62,908 nt of DNA from an uncultured Aquimarina sp. (GTDB taxonomy: Bacteria; Bacteroidota; Bacteroidia; Flavobacteriales; Flavobacteriaceae). Each line of letters starts with the position of its first letter. Position 1 is the first letter of the stretch. Shown piece after piece: positions 34,610 to 44,708 of the stretch. The stretch lies in assembly GCA_947498765.1 (NCBI GenBank), contig CANMLG010000040.1:1-62908 (forward strand), in the 5' to 3' direction. The notes beneath the pieces are model-generated. The model had not been told where the DNA came from. It worked only from the letters and a program-made list of their open reading frames with translations, and made no database searches. The position numbers and the translations under genes were made by a program.

Positions 34610-37144
34610 TTAATCTACAACTTCAAATTCTTCAATAGCATAAATTAATTCGCCATTGTTGGTAATTCCTTGAATTTCAATTTGAAATTTCCCTGTTTGG
34701 TCACTAGTGTAGAAATAATTATTTTCAATTTTATCAGACTCTATATTAATATTAGGGTTCCAATATAATGTGGTTCGGTAATCAGGTTTAGGATTACTTT
34801 TATCATTAAAATAATCAGGAGAAAAGAATTCTTTAGCTTTATAGAAGGGGGGAGTTAAAAAGTTTATAATACCTGGAGATTTACCTGTAATTTTTACGGT
34901 TGTATTCTTCTTTAAATAAATAGCAATTACTCCATTTGCTCCTTGTGATCCAAAAATAGCGGTATCATTTCCTTTAAGTACATCAATAAAAGAAATATCG
35001 GATCCTTGTAAATTTTCAATAAAAGTAATATCTACTCTATTTCCATCTAATAAAAATAGAGGGTTACCATCTAATAAGGGATTGTTGATTTGATCAATAT
35101 TGTTTCCAGTTGGTGTAGTACCAGTATTCGAATTACGAATACTAACTGAATGATTTCCAATACTACCTGATACGGAAACCCCAGGAACTCTTATTAATAG
35201 ATCAAAAATATCTGTAGAACTAGTTCCTATAATTGAATCTAATATCATCCTATTAGAAGGAAAACCATAAGATCCCAGATCACTAGCAATATCATCATAG
35301 TTTGACTCGGTACGTTTGGCTTTACCACTAATTATAACTTCATTCAGTTGATTAACACCATTAAAATTAAAGTTAACTAAGTTAATATGTGATTGTATTT
35401 TTTTATAATTTTCGAAAAATAAAGTTTCTTTTTTTAGATTATATTGAGGTAGCGGTAGTATTTTTGGACTTTCTTTTTCATTATCTAAAACAATAGTAAC
35501 TTTTTTCTGATACTTTTCCTTTGTTTCAGGCATTTTAGCTTGTAGTATAGTTTTAAGACTATCTTTTACAACAAAGGGACCGTATTCAAATCGATGCTTT
35601 GAAGTAGTAAACTGTTTTTCTGAAAAAGGGTTTTTATCTAAAAAGACAAGATTAGTTTCAATTTTTTGATCATTAAATTCGGGGTTTTCTGCAAAAGCAT
35701 AGCCACTGATTTTTATTCCTTTTTCGGGTAAATTTTCTTTTTTATTGTAGGCATTTTTATATAATTCATTCCATGTAAATCTTCTCCATCCATGGGTTAA
35801 CATTAAAGATTCTAATAAAAAATCACGTTGTATCTGTTTTTTTTTAGGATCAAAAAAAGCAGCTGCGCTAGGTATCTCACCGCGTAGGTCTGAATTTAAA
35901 AGCAACCAACTTTCAATGGTTTCATTTATTGCCAATGGAATTACTGATTTTTGAGTAATGGCAAGTGATAGGTTGGTATTTGAAGTATTTGGAATTTCTA
36001 TATTGTATCCAACCTTCTCTCTTTTTTTATACTCCTTTTTATTGGTTATTATTTTGGGGTTACTATTTTTATTTTTGGTATTTATAAACACTAATCGTTC
36101 ACATTTAGGATTTCCATAAGGATCAAATAATGTAAAATGAGAAATGCCTCTAGGGAAATTTTTAGTTACTAACTTTAATTTAGTAGTTTTTTCCTTTTTA
36201 GAAATTTCCTGAGTATAAAAAACATGTCCGCGAACATGCCCTATAATAAAATAGCCATTTAAGTTTTCAAACCCTGTTGCAGCTTGTAATATCAAATGAT
36301 CTTGATTATTAGTAACACTCAAGTTTTCAACTTTTTCTATAGCCATAGGTAAATTGACTATTTTTTTAGTTCCATTTACACTTATTTCTGCAACATATTG
36401 TACATTATGTTTAGGAGTAAAGGCAGCTTGACCTAAACCAAAATCAAAGGTACGAAACATAGAAACTATTTCATTTTTATCTTTTTCTTTAATAATACCT
36501 TCAATAGCTATTCCATTATTGTTATTGTCAATAGCTTTTATTCCAAATTTATTGGGGTGATTAGCTAGTAGTGTTCCACCTTCTGGATAAAAATTAATTT
36601 GTAAATCATTAGCATTTTTAACAGCAATTATTTTATCGGAAATAGGAGTAATCTCGGGGAATTTATTAAGGTTAAAAAAATCTAATTTGGTGTTTTTTTC
36701 TGCCGTTTTTTCAATTTGAATTTGTTTTCTAAAATAATAACCTTCATTATCAGCAATCATGTAATGTGTATATGCCCTTAATTGATATTTACCAGATTCC
36801 CAATTTTTATTAATTTTAATATCACCTGCTGTCCCAAAGGTATTTTGATCTACAAATAATTTTGTTTTGTATACAATACTATCTTTGGGATTTATTAACT
36901 CTACATGTAAAACATTACTTTTTGTTGTTGCTTTATGCGTTCCTCCATCAACTAAGTAACTTTTAAACCATATAGTTTCTTCGGAAGTATAAAAGGGCTT
37001 ATCGGTATGAATATATGTCTTTTCTGGAGTATATTTATTTTCAAAATTATGCAAAATTTCTACGAAACGTGCTAATGGAGGAGCAGTTGAAAATCCTACA
37101 GATAGAAATATCGCAAAAAGCAAACCAAATTTTAATAGTTTCAT
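34610..37144 (-). CDS. MG2-like / TonB-plug hybrid exported protein
   Basis: An 844-residue protein with a signal peptide (about 1-23). Residues about 35-150 resemble a macroglobulin MG2 domain (EKTYIHTDKPFYTSEETIWF), followed by several beta-sandwich domains. Near the C-terminus (about 600-720) is a TonB-dependent receptor plug, with LNEVIISGKAKR, then PGVSVSG, then DGNRVDITFIENLQGSDIS. No outer-membrane barrel follows: the chain ends about 120 residues later, so it is not a transporter. Such hybrids are known in Bacteroidota and have no established function. It lies 62 bp upstream (in direction of transcription) of no clear partner; leuB is on its 5' side. Confidence 0.75.
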   Translation of the reverse strand: MKLLKFGLLFAIFLSVGFSTAPPLARFVEILHNFENKYTPEKTYIHTDKPFYTSEETIWFKSYLVDGGTHKATTKSNVLHVELINPKDSIVYKTKLFVDQNTFGTAGDIKINKNWESGKYQLRAYTHYMIADNEGYYFRKQIQIEKTAEKNTKLDFFNLNKFPEITPISDKIIAVKNANDLQINFYPEGGTLLANHPNKFGIKAIDNNNNGIAIEGIIKEKDKNEIVSMFRTFDFGLGQAAFTPKHNVQYVAEISVNGTKKIVNLPMAIEKVENLSVTNNQDHLILQAATGFENLNGYFIIGHVRGHVFYTQEISKKEKTTKLKLVTKNFPRGISHFTLFDPYGNPKCERLVFINTKNKNSNPKIITNKKEYKKREKVGYNIEIPNTSNTNLSLAITQKSVIPLAINETIESWLLLNSDLRGEIPSAAAFFDPKKKQIQRDFLLESLMLTHGWRRFTWNELYKNAYNKKENLPEKGIKISGYAFAENPEFNDQKIETNLVFLDKNPFSEKQFTTSKHRFEYGPFVVKDSLKTILQAKMPETKEKYQKKVTIVLDNEKESPKILPLPQYNLKKETLFFENYKKIQSHINLVNFNFNGVNQLNEVIISGKAKRTESNYDDIASDLGSYGFPSNRMILDSIIGTSSTDIFDLLIRVPGVSVSGSIGNHSVSIRNSNTGTTPTGNNIDQINNPLLDGNPLFLLDGNRVDITFIENLQGSDISFIDVLKGNDTAIFGSQGANGVIAIYLKKNTTVKITGKSPGIINFLTPPFYKAKEFFSPDYFNDKSNPKPDYRTTLYWNPNINIESDKIENNYFYTSDQTGKFQIEIQGITNNGELIYAIEEFEVVD

Positions 37145-37206
37145 TACATTTAATTTTTAATAAACTTTTTAAGTTTAAATAGAAGATTTTTAAGGTTAGT
37201 TTGCTA

Positions 37207-38322
37207 TTATATAATTGTTGATTGTCCTAAATAAATATTTTCAATATTAAAATCAGTCAAATCAGGATTACAGATGTAGTCGGCTATAAAATCACCAATT
37301 TTTTCAGTACTTAGAGGTTTTTGTTTATTTAAATCGGGAGTTGTTAAATTAAGTTCCATAGCTTTTGTAATTGAGCGTTTTATGGCATCAGCTTCAATTT
37401 GTAAATCAAAATGTTCTAATAACATAGCTGCCGATAAAATAGCACCAATGGGATTTGCTATACCTTTATTAGTTGCTACAGGATAGGATCCATGTATGGG
37501 TTCAAACAAACTGTATTTTTCACCTAATGCAGCCGAGGCCATAATTCCTTTTGAACCTACAAGTGCGCTAGCTTCTTCTGATATAAAATCACCAATAAGA
37601 TTAGCTGTTAAAATAACATCAAAACTTTTTGGATTTAATATAATTTTAGCTGCAGCTTGATCTACATACATCAACTCTACATTTACGTTTGGATATTGTT
37701 TAGCCATATTCATGACAGTTCTTCGCCATAAACGAGAGGTTTCAAGTACATTTGATTTATCAACTAAAGTCAGTTTCTTTTTTCTGCCTTGAGCTGCCTT
37801 AAATGCATCATGTGCTATACGTTCTATTTCATCAGTGGTATAAGTACAAGCATCATAAGCTTTATGCCCATTATCCGTAGTGCCTTTATCCCCATAAAAT
37901 AATCCACCTGTTAATTCACGATAAATAAGAATATTGGTCCCTCTTGCATTTTGGGGTTTTAAAGGTGAATTATTAAGTAAATAATTATATACTATTACGG
38001 GTCTTATATTAGCATATAAATTTAATTCATTTCGAAGCCCTAAAAGTCCTTGCTCAGGATATATTTTTGTTTTGGGGTCGTTATCAAATTTAGGATCACC
38101 AATGGCTCCAAATAACACAGTATCACTTTCTTTACAAATAGCAATTGTTTCTTTAGGTAGGGGAGTGCCTGATTTTTCAATGGCAACAGCTCCTACTAAA
38201 GCATCTTTAAATGTAAAGTCATGTTGGTAGTATTCTGCAACAGCTTCTAAAGCTTTTACAGCTTGTTCTGTTACTTCTGGGCCAACACCATCACCACCTA
38301 AGACTGCTATATTGAGTTTCAT
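37207..38322 (-). CDS. leuB: 3-Isopropylmalate dehydrogenase
   Basis: A 371-residue enzyme of leucine synthesis that oxidises and decarboxylates 3-isopropylmalate. Family elements are GGDGVGPEVTEQA, the LRNELNLYANIRPV substrate segment, the RELTGGLFYG loop, VDKSNVLETSRLWR and the NLIGDFISEEASALVGS metal aspartates. It is separated from leuA by 291 bp that holds a leuA terminator and a leuB -7 box, so it is a separate transcription unit. leuC and leuD are not in the window. Confidence 0.95.
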   Translation of the reverse strand: MKLNIAVLGGDGVGPEVTEQAVKALEAVAEYYQHDFTFKDALVGAVAIEKSGTPLPKETIAICKESDTVLFGAIGDPKFDNDPKTKIYPEQGLLGLRNELNLYANIRPVIVYNYLLNNSPLKPQNARGTNILIYRELTGGLFYGDKGTTDNGHKAYDACTYTTDEIERIAHDAFKAAQGRKKKLTLVDKSNVLETSRLWRRTVMNMAKQYPNVNVELMYVDQAAAKIILNPKSFDVILTANLIGDFISEEASALVGSKGIMASAALGEKYSLFEPIHGSYPVATNKGIANPIGAILSAAMLLEHFDLQIEADAIKRSITKAMELNLTTPDLNKQKPLSTEKIGDFIADYICNPDLTDFNIENIYLGQSTII

Positions 38323-38341
38323 ATGAGTACAATTACTATCT

Positions 38342-38349
38342 CAAAAATA
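38342..38349 (-). promoter_or_regulatory. -7 box TATTTTTG upstream of leuB
   Basis: An exact TAnnTTTG match 20 bp before the leuB start, with a T-rich -33 region (TTT in place of TTG). Together with the leuA terminator it indicates independent expression of leuB. Confidence 0.5.
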
Positions 38350-38542
38350 GTGCATAATCCCATTAGAAAAAATAATTAATTATTTAAAATAATTATTGTT
38401 GTGTTTTAATTAGTGAATGTAGTATGGTCTAAATTATGATCTATACTAATAAAAATGATTTTTATTAAAAATAGTGCTGTTTTTTTATTTAAAATGAGTG
38501 TTTTAATTATTATTTGTAAATATTTATTGATTTTAATAAAAT

Positions 38543-38574
38543 AAAAAAGATCGAAACTTTCGTATCAATCTTTT
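38543..38574 (-). terminator. Probable terminator of leuA
   Basis: On the minus strand an AAAAGAT...ATCTTTT outer stem with an inner CGAAA/TTTCG stem (5-nt bulge on one side) is followed by a T-rich run. It lies about 40 bp past the leuA stop. Confidence 0.5.
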
Positions 38575-38613
38575 AAATATATTATTTTAGAATTACTTAT
38601 TTATATGTATGTA

Positions 38614-39774
38614 TTAGGCTTTAATATCAAAACTTTCCATAATTTTATGGATATCGGCATCAACTACTTCCTTTTTACGATCGGCATAAGTTAAAAACTC
38701 CTTGTATACATCATCAAGTTGTAACTTGGTAAGTTCATATCCTACTTTTTTTGCACGATAGGCTAATGCAGCTCTTCCACTACGAGCTGTTAATACAATT
38801 GCAGATTCGGTTACACCAACTTCTTCTGGGTCTATAATTTCATAAGTTTCACGGTTTTTAATTACACCATCTTGATGTATACCAGAACTATGGGCAAAAG
38901 CATTTGAACCTACAATGGCTTTATTAGGCTGTACAAACATCCCCATGTTATCAGATACCATTTTACTAGTGTCATATAATAATTTTGTATTGATATCTGT
39001 ATGTAGGTTCAAATAAGGATGCTGTTTTAAAATCATTACAACTTCTTCTAAAGCTGTGTTTCCAGCACGTTCGCCTATTCCATTAATAGTACATTCAATT
39101 TGGCGGGCTCCATTAACAACACCAGAAATTGAATTTGCAGTAGCTAAACCTAAATCATTATGACAATGACATGATAAAGTTACATTGTGAATTCCTTTTA
39201 CATTTTCGCGCAAGTATTTAATTTTTGCACCATACTCTTCAGGTAAACAATAGCCTGTGGTATCAGGAATATTTAATACTGTAGCACCTGCAGCAATCAT
39301 AGCCTCACAAACACGAGCTAAATATTCATTATCTGTACGACCTGCATCTTCTGCATAAAATTCAATATCTTCTACAAAAGATTTTGCATATTTTACAGCA
39401 GCTGCACCGCGCTCTATAATTTTTTCAGGAGTAGTGTTAAATTTGTGTTTTATATGTGATTCTGAAGTTCCTATACCGGTATGAATTCTAGGTCTTATAG
39501 CATATTTTAAAGCTTCAGCCGCAACTTTTATATCGTTTTCAACAGCTCTAGTAAGTCCACAAACAACAGAGTTACGTACTATTTTAGTAATTTCAGTAAC
39601 CGAATTAAAATCACCTGGACTCGAAACTGGGAATCCAGCTTCAATAATATCAACGCCTAAAAGGTCTAAACGTTCCGCAATAATCAGTTTTTGTTCTGTA
39701 TTTAATTTACAGCCTGGGACTTGCTCTCCGTCTCTTAAGGTGGTGTCAAAAATTTGAACTTTATTGTCGCTCAT
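38614..39774 (-). CDS. leuA: 2-Isopropylmalate synthase, short form
   Basis: A 386-residue HMGL-like TIM-barrel enzyme that condenses acetyl-CoA and 2-oxoisovalerate. Active-site features are [13 protein letters not shown] (Arg14, Asp15), the [11 protein letters not shown] segment and the [10 protein letters not shown] metal histidines. It ends without the C-terminal allosteric (LeuA dimer) domain of the 500-residue form, so leucine feedback by that domain is absent. R-citrate or homocitrate synthase activity is possible but the leuB neighbour favours leucine. Confidence 0.93.
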   Translation of the reverse strand: MSDNKVQIFDTTLRDGEQVPGCKLNTEQKLIIAERLDLLGVDIIEAGFPVSSPGDFNSVTEITKIVRNSVVCGLTRAVENDIKVAAEALKYAIRPRIHTGIGTSESHIKHKFNTTPEKIIERGAAAVKYAKSFVEDIEFYAEDAGRTDNEYLARVCEAMIAAGATVLNIPDTTGYCLPEEYGAKIKYLRENVKGIHNVTLSCHCHNDLGLATANSISGVVNGARQIECTINGIGERAGNTALEEVVMILKQHPYLNLHTDINTKLLYDTSKMVSDNMGMFVQPNKAIVGSNAFAHSSGIHQDGVIKNRETYEIIDPEEVGVTESAIVLTARSGRAALAYRAKKVGYELTKLQLDDVYKEFLTYADRKKEVVDADIHKIMESFDIKA

Positions 39775-39801
39775 CGGTTATATTGCTTTTAACATTTATA
39801 T

Positions 39802-39809
39802 CAAATGTA
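39802..39809 (-). promoter_or_regulatory. -7 box TACATTTG upstream of leuA
   Basis: An exact TAnnTTTG match on the minus strand, 28 bp before the leuA start. The -33 region is weak. Confidence 0.4.
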
Positions 39810-39833
39810 TATTTTTATAAACGGTATGTTTGT

Positions 39834-39841
39834 TATTTTTG
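39834..39841 (+). promoter_or_regulatory. -7 box TATTTTTG for the conserved hypothetical at 39922
   Basis: An exact TAnnTTTG match, 81 bp before the ATG, in the divergent region shared with leuA. A small inverted repeat (CCCTT/AAGGG) lies between it and the gene. Confidence 0.4.
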
Positions 39842-39921
39842 TAAAACACTTACAACGGTAAATGTTTTAATAATTACCTTGAACCCTTATTTTAAAAGGG
39901 ATTAACTCTTGTTTTCTTACA

Positions 39922-41466
39922 ATGACTAATGAAGTAAAAGACCCATTATTTGTACTGGTAAAATCATTAACCAAGTCCGAAAAGCGCCAATTTAAAGTAT
40001 ATGTTGGTCGTTTAGGAGGTAATAATGACTCAAAATTTTTAAATTTATTTAATTACTTAGACAAATCTGAAAAACTTGATGAAGCCCAAGTTGTTGCCAG
40101 GGGTATTGTTACCAAACAGCAATTATCTAATTTAAAAGCACATTTGTATAAACAAATTCTAATCAGTTTACGCTTAAATCCTGTACATAGAAATTTGCGA
40201 ATGAAAATTAGAGAGCAATTAGATTTTGCTACAATTTTATATCACAAAGGCTTATATAAACAAAGTTTAAAAATTTTGGATAAAGCAAAAGCATCAGCTA
40301 TTGATAATGAAGAAAATAATTTGGCTTATGAAATTGTTGAATTTGAAAAAATAATTGAAACGCAATATATTACGCGTAGTATTGCTTCAAGAGCAGATGA
40401 GCTAGCTATTCAAGCAAAAAACCTGAGTATGAAAAATGTAATTGCAAGTAAATTATCTAATTTATCCTTACAGTTATATGGACTAATGCTTAAAACGGGT
40501 TATGTAAAGAACGATAAAGAGCATGAGTTTTTACGAACTTATTTTCAAGGTAGATTACCAGATTATGATTGGGAATTATTAGGCTTTAGAGAAAAATTAT
40601 GGTTATATAAAGCACACCTATGGTATAGTTTTATGACTCAGGATTTTTTAGCTTGTTATAAATATTCAAAAAAATGGGTGGATTTATTTTTTGAAGAACC
40701 TAAAATGATTGCTGTAAATCCAGTGTTCTTTTTGAAAGGTAACAACTACCTTATGGAATCTCTTTTTTTAATAAAAGATAGTACAAAATTAAGGTTAAAA
40801 CTGAATAGGCTAGAAAAAATGGTCCATTCAGATGGTTTTCCTCAGCATGAAAATACCTTAGCATTAAGTTTTTTATATATCAATACTAATAAACTGAATT
40901 TACATTTTAGTGAAGGTACTTTTAAAGAAGGACTCTCTTTAGTTTCAGAAATTTTAGAAGGCTTGAATCATTATAAAAATCATATTGATGGGCATCACAT
41001 TATGGTGTTTTATTATAAAATTGCCTGTTTATATTTTGGAATGGAAGATCATGAAAAGTGTATTGAGTATTTAAATAAAATAATAGACAATAAATCATTG
41101 AAAATGCGTGAAGATTTATTGTGTTTTTCAAGAGTATTAAGTTTGATAGCACATTATGAAGCACGAATGGATTTACATTTAGATACGCAATTGCATAACA
41201 CTTATAAGTTTTTAATTAAAATGGATGATTTATATGCTGTTCAAAAAGAAATGATTAAATTTTTAAGGAATTTGGAAAATGTAAATCCTTTAAAAATTAA
41301 AGAAGAATTTAAAAAGCTTTATGATCGACTTAAAAAATATGAAAATCATCCCTATGAAAAGCGTGCATTTTTATATTTAGATATTCTTTCGTGGCTACAA
41401 AGTAATATTGAAGACCGCCCTATAGGCGATATTATTAGAGAAAAAGCAGAATTGAAAATGAGGTAA
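39922..41466 (+). CDS. Conserved Bacteroidota helical-repeat protein
   Basis: A 514-residue cytoplasmic protein with an almost entirely helical, TPR-like sequence. The N-terminus (DPLFVLVKSLTKSEKRQFKV, then LFNYLDKSEKLDEAQVV) is highly typical of a large Bacteroidota-specific family of unknown function; later repeats include GLYKQSLKILDKAKASAID and HEKCIEYLNKIIDNKS. No catalytic motif is visible. It is divergent from leuA and about 350 bp upstream of the GH86 gene, with no obvious link to either. A scaffolding or regulatory role is only a guess. Confidence 0.75.
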   Translation: MTNEVKDPLFVLVKSLTKSEKRQFKVYVGRLGGNNDSKFLNLFNYLDKSEKLDEAQVVARGIVTKQQLSNLKAHLYKQILISLRLNPVHRNLRMKIREQLDFATILYHKGLYKQSLKILDKAKASAIDNEENNLAYEIVEFEKIIETQYITRSIASRADELAIQAKNLSMKNVIASKLSNLSLQLYGLMLKTGYVKNDKEHEFLRTYFQGRLPDYDWELLGFREKLWLYKAHLWYSFMTQDFLACYKYSKKWVDLFFEEPKMIAVNPVFFLKGNNYLMESLFLIKDSTKLRLKLNRLEKMVHSDGFPQHENTLALSFLYINTNKLNLHFSEGTFKEGLSLVSEILEGLNHYKNHIDGHHIMVFYYKIACLYFGMEDHEKCIEYLNKIIDNKSLKMREDLLCFSRVLSLIAHYEARMDLHLDTQLHNTYKFLIKMDDLYAVQKEMIKFLRNLENVNPLKIKEEFKKLYDRLKKYENHPYEKRAFLYLDILSWLQSNIEDRPIGDIIREKAELKMR

Positions 41467-41813
41467 TGTTATTACAAATAGTTTTTTAAATAAATTTTTA
41501 TTTATGTCTTATTGGTGTTATTATAATTTAAAATCTAGTAGAACACGATAATTATAAATAATTCTCGGGTTTAGAATTTGAATAGATAAAGTAGTTATCT
41601 TCTTTTCGGAACTAACTCCTTTTATAAATCTAGTTATTAGGTTATTTAGTTATGCTTATTGATAATATAAACAAGTTTTATTTGTCGTTAAATGTGCATT
41701 TTTACGCAGAAAACATGAAGGTTATCTAAAAGAATAAAGGCTTACAATAATCGCTTATTTTAGGTTAGTCAAGTTTTCAATAAAATAAATTGCAAAATGA
41801 TATTTAAAAAATT
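41467..41813. other. Intergenic region upstream of the GH86 gene
   Basis: 347 bp of AT-rich sequence. No open frame, RNA gene or exact promoter box was recognised. Its length suggests it carries the regulatory region of the GH86 gene. Confidence 0.4.
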
Positions 41814-44621
41814 ATGAAATTAGGAATTTACACAGTTTTATCATTGTTGAGTTTTTCTGCTTTTTCTCAAGTTGAAGTTGATGTTAACTTTGACTTAAGG
41901 CATACTGTTGGAGGGCAAGATACCTTTGACAGGGAAAAATACATTGTAATGCATGCAGATGCATCAGATGGGGATTACAATAGGGAATTAGGAAAATTAG
42001 ATAGTTTGTTAGTACTTTATAGAGCAAATTATGGACGAGGAACGGGGCTTATGCGATTTATTTCGAGTCAAGTAACTGAAGACCCTAATAGACCTGGCTT
42101 TGCAGACCCTGCAAGTATAACTAATTTTGGAAGCCAAGCAAACGATAGGTATGCCAGATTTCAAACGGGTAAACATGCTACACAAAATAGAGGAGGGGTT
42201 ATAACGGCCGCACAAGACAAGCCTTTTTTTCCCGATGGTACATTAACAGATTCGGGGAATTTTGCTTTTTCAGAAGCAAATGGTCCTGCTGATGATGATT
42301 TTGGAACTGCTACAGGTGAATTTATGGGTAGGTTTTTAAGAGATGCTTATGGTAATAACCCAAATACAGGAGTAGATGGGCCACCAAGACCTATTTGGGT
42401 AGAGGCTATTAATGAACCTTTTTTTCCTTTATTTGATTTTGCAAATGACAATCCTGCTACAGCTGATGAAATTTTTGAATTTCACCGAAGCGTTGCAAGA
42501 GAAGTAAAAAGATTTAACCCAGATGCTTTAGTAGGAGGATTTACAAATGCTTTTCCAGATTTGCAATTTTTTGGAGCAGGAGGTCAAGATCAACATGTTT
42601 TTGGACAATGGGATCAACGATGGGAAGAGTTTATCGATACTTCGGGTGATGAGATGGACTTTTATTCAATTCATTTATATGATTTTCCAAGTATCGGAGG
42701 TGGACTAGAGTTATTACGTAAAGGGGGGAATAATGAAGCTATTTTGGATATGATTGAACATTATAATACCATAAGATGGGGTAATGTTAAACCATGGCTT
42801 ATTTCCGAATATGGTACACAATTGAATGATTTTTTTAGGGAAAATTGGACACCTGGTCGAGATTGGTTTATCCTTAGAGCTTTTTCTTCTATGATGATGC
42901 AATTTATGGAAAGGCCAGATGTAATAGCTAAAACAGTGCCTTTTGTGTTAGGTAGAGCGGAGTTTTTATATGGAGGAGCGGCAAACCCTGGTTATGTATA
43001 CCCATGGCGAATGATGCGTAGAGCAGAAGAATTTCCTTTGCCACCAGGTATAGGAATTAACCAAGCAAATGCATTTCCAGCTTTTCCAAATAATCAACCA
43101 CCTAATACTCAAAAATATGATTTTACTGAAGTGATTAAGTTTTATGAACTATGGGCAAACGTAGATGGAACAAGAGTTGATACAAAATCATCGGATTTAG
43201 ATATTCAAGTAGATGCTTATGTTGATAGTTCTAATAATAAAGCATATTTAATTTTGAATAGTCTTGATGATTTAAATTTGAATATAAATTTGAATCAAGT
43301 CGGGTTTGATTTGGCTAATGTTACTGGTGTATCAATACAACACCTATTTTTAGGAGCAGATGGTAACCCTAGTCTAACTAAAGAACAATTTACAACACCT
43401 CCAGATACTGTAACTTTGAATGAGGATGCTACCATGATTATTGAGTATAGTTTTAGTACAAGTCCTGTTATTGATGGTTTATCTGAAGAAAAAAAGATTT
43501 ATGCATTATCAGCAAATCCTAACCTACCTGCAGAAGAACAAGGAAGTGTTTTTCCAAGGTTAATCGAAGCTAATGAACCGTTAACATTTACAATACCAAA
43601 TGTAACTTTAGGAACTAACGGAGAGGCAGTATTGCGCTTAGGTATTGGTAGAACAATTAATACACCTTTAATTCCTACCGTATTAGTAAATGGCACAGCG
43701 ATAGATATTCCTGTTGATTATAGAGGGGATGACCAATCGGATAGATCTAGACGAGCTGTTGGCCAACAAATATTTTTTGGAATGCTAGAAGCGGATGTTC
43801 CTTATAATCTTTTGTCTAATGGAAATAATACAATTGAAGTAACATTTCCAACAGCAGGAGGAGCAGTAAGTAGTTGTGCATTACAAACATTTGAATTTTC
43901 TAGACCAGTTACTAGAGCAAATAGTAATGACCGTACTAGGTTTGTTTCGTTTAACAATCAAACTTCATTTATTTTACCTGATGAAACCACACCTACTTTT
44001 GAAGTAGGGTCGAGTCCCGAATTTGAAATTAGTTATGCTACCGGTGTGGCAAATGGAGTTGAAGAAGAATTATTAAATATTTCTACGGATATTTTAAGGT
44101 TAGCACCATCTGGTGCTTTATTAGGAAGAACTGCTTTTTCTGTATCGGTACCTACAAGCAGTGAAAATTTTGCAAATGAATTTTTATACGATTTTACTAT
44201 TCCAGAATTTTTTGCTCAAGCTAATTTACAGGATATTGATACAAGTAATCCAATACCAACAACATTAGCAGAATTAGGGAATGACAGATTGGTATTGCGC
44301 ATTGTAATGTCCATTAATAATGATACTATTTTTGAAACTTTTCAAACAGATATTAATATTGTAGCAGCAGGGAGTCTGTCCGTTGATGATATTTTGAATA
44401 AAACTGACTCTATAGTTTCCGTATACCCAAACCCAACTGACGATGTGCTTATTTTTACAAGGGAAGCAGAAGTTGAAACTTGGAAAATATACAATATGTC
44501 TGGTGCTGTAGTAAGTGAAGGTAATACTAAGGAAGTTAGTGTAGCAAATTTAGCAGCAGGACTTTATTATATTTCTATCAATAATTCCATAAAAAAAGTA
44601 TTTAAATTTATAAAAAAATAG
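41814..44621 (+). CDS. GH86 family beta-agarase/porphyranase with T9SS tail
   Basis: A 935-residue exported protein. A signal peptide (about 1-18, ending SAFSQ) is followed by a (beta/alpha)8 catalytic domain (about 20-470), where Glu201 in WVEAINEPF and Glu332 in LISEYG are the likely acid/base and nucleophile. Two beta-sandwich domains follow, then a C-terminal T9SS type A domain beginning VYPNPTDDVL and ending VFKFIKK, so it is secreted or surface-attached by T9SS. GH86 members cut agarose or porphyran of red algae; the substrate cannot be fixed from sequence. No SusC/SusD, sulfatase or other GH genes flank it, and a 25-bp terminator ends it. Confidence 0.88.
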   Translation: MKLGIYTVLSLLSFSAFSQVEVDVNFDLRHTVGGQDTFDREKYIVMHADASDGDYNRELGKLDSLLVLYRANYGRGTGLMRFISSQVTEDPNRPGFADPASITNFGSQANDRYARFQTGKHATQNRGGVITAAQDKPFFPDGTLTDSGNFAFSEANGPADDDFGTATGEFMGRFLRDAYGNNPNTGVDGPPRPIWVEAINEPFFPLFDFANDNPATADEIFEFHRSVAREVKRFNPDALVGGFTNAFPDLQFFGAGGQDQHVFGQWDQRWEEFIDTSGDEMDFYSIHLYDFPSIGGGLELLRKGGNNEAILDMIEHYNTIRWGNVKPWLISEYGTQLNDFFRENWTPGRDWFILRAFSSMMMQFMERPDVIAKTVPFVLGRAEFLYGGAANPGYVYPWRMMRRAEEFPLPPGIGINQANAFPAFPNNQPPNTQKYDFTEVIKFYELWANVDGTRVDTKSSDLDIQVDAYVDSSNNKAYLILNSLDDLNLNINLNQVGFDLANVTGVSIQHLFLGADGNPSLTKEQFTTPPDTVTLNEDATMIIEYSFSTSPVIDGLSEEKKIYALSANPNLPAEEQGSVFPRLIEANEPLTFTIPNVTLGTNGEAVLRLGIGRTINTPLIPTVLVNGTAIDIPVDYRGDDQSDRSRRAVGQQIFFGMLEADVPYNLLSNGNNTIEVTFPTAGGAVSSCALQTFEFSRPVTRANSNDRTRFVSFNNQTSFILPDETTPTFEVGSSPEFEISYATGVANGVEEELLNISTDILRLAPSGALLGRTAFSVSVPTSSENFANEFLYDFTIPEFFAQANLQDIDTSNPIPTTLAELGNDRLVLRIVMSINNDTIFETFQTDINIVAAGSLSVDDILNKTDSIVSVYPNPTDDVLIFTREAEVETWKIYNMSGAVVSEGNTKEVSVANLAAGLYYISINNSIKKVFKFIKK

Positions 44622-44633
44622 AGTTAATGAGTT

Positions 44634-44688
44634 AACACAAAATAAAATGCCAATAACTATTTTAGTTATTGGCATTTTATTTTGTGTT
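44634..44688. terminator. 25-bp perfect bidirectional terminator
   Basis: Inverted arms at 44634-44658 and 44664-44688 match perfectly over 25 bp with a 5-nt loop; the core is AAAATGCCAATAACT/AGTTATTGGCATTTT. It lies between the converging GH86 and thrC genes and can end both. Confidence 0.92.
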
Positions 44689-44708
44689 ATAAAATTTAGA
44701 CTAAAAAA

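Noticed and set aside
34610..37144. SusC-type transporter for the GH86 locus
   Set aside because: The protein has a plug but no beta-barrel and no SusD partner; it is separated from GH86 by leucine genes.
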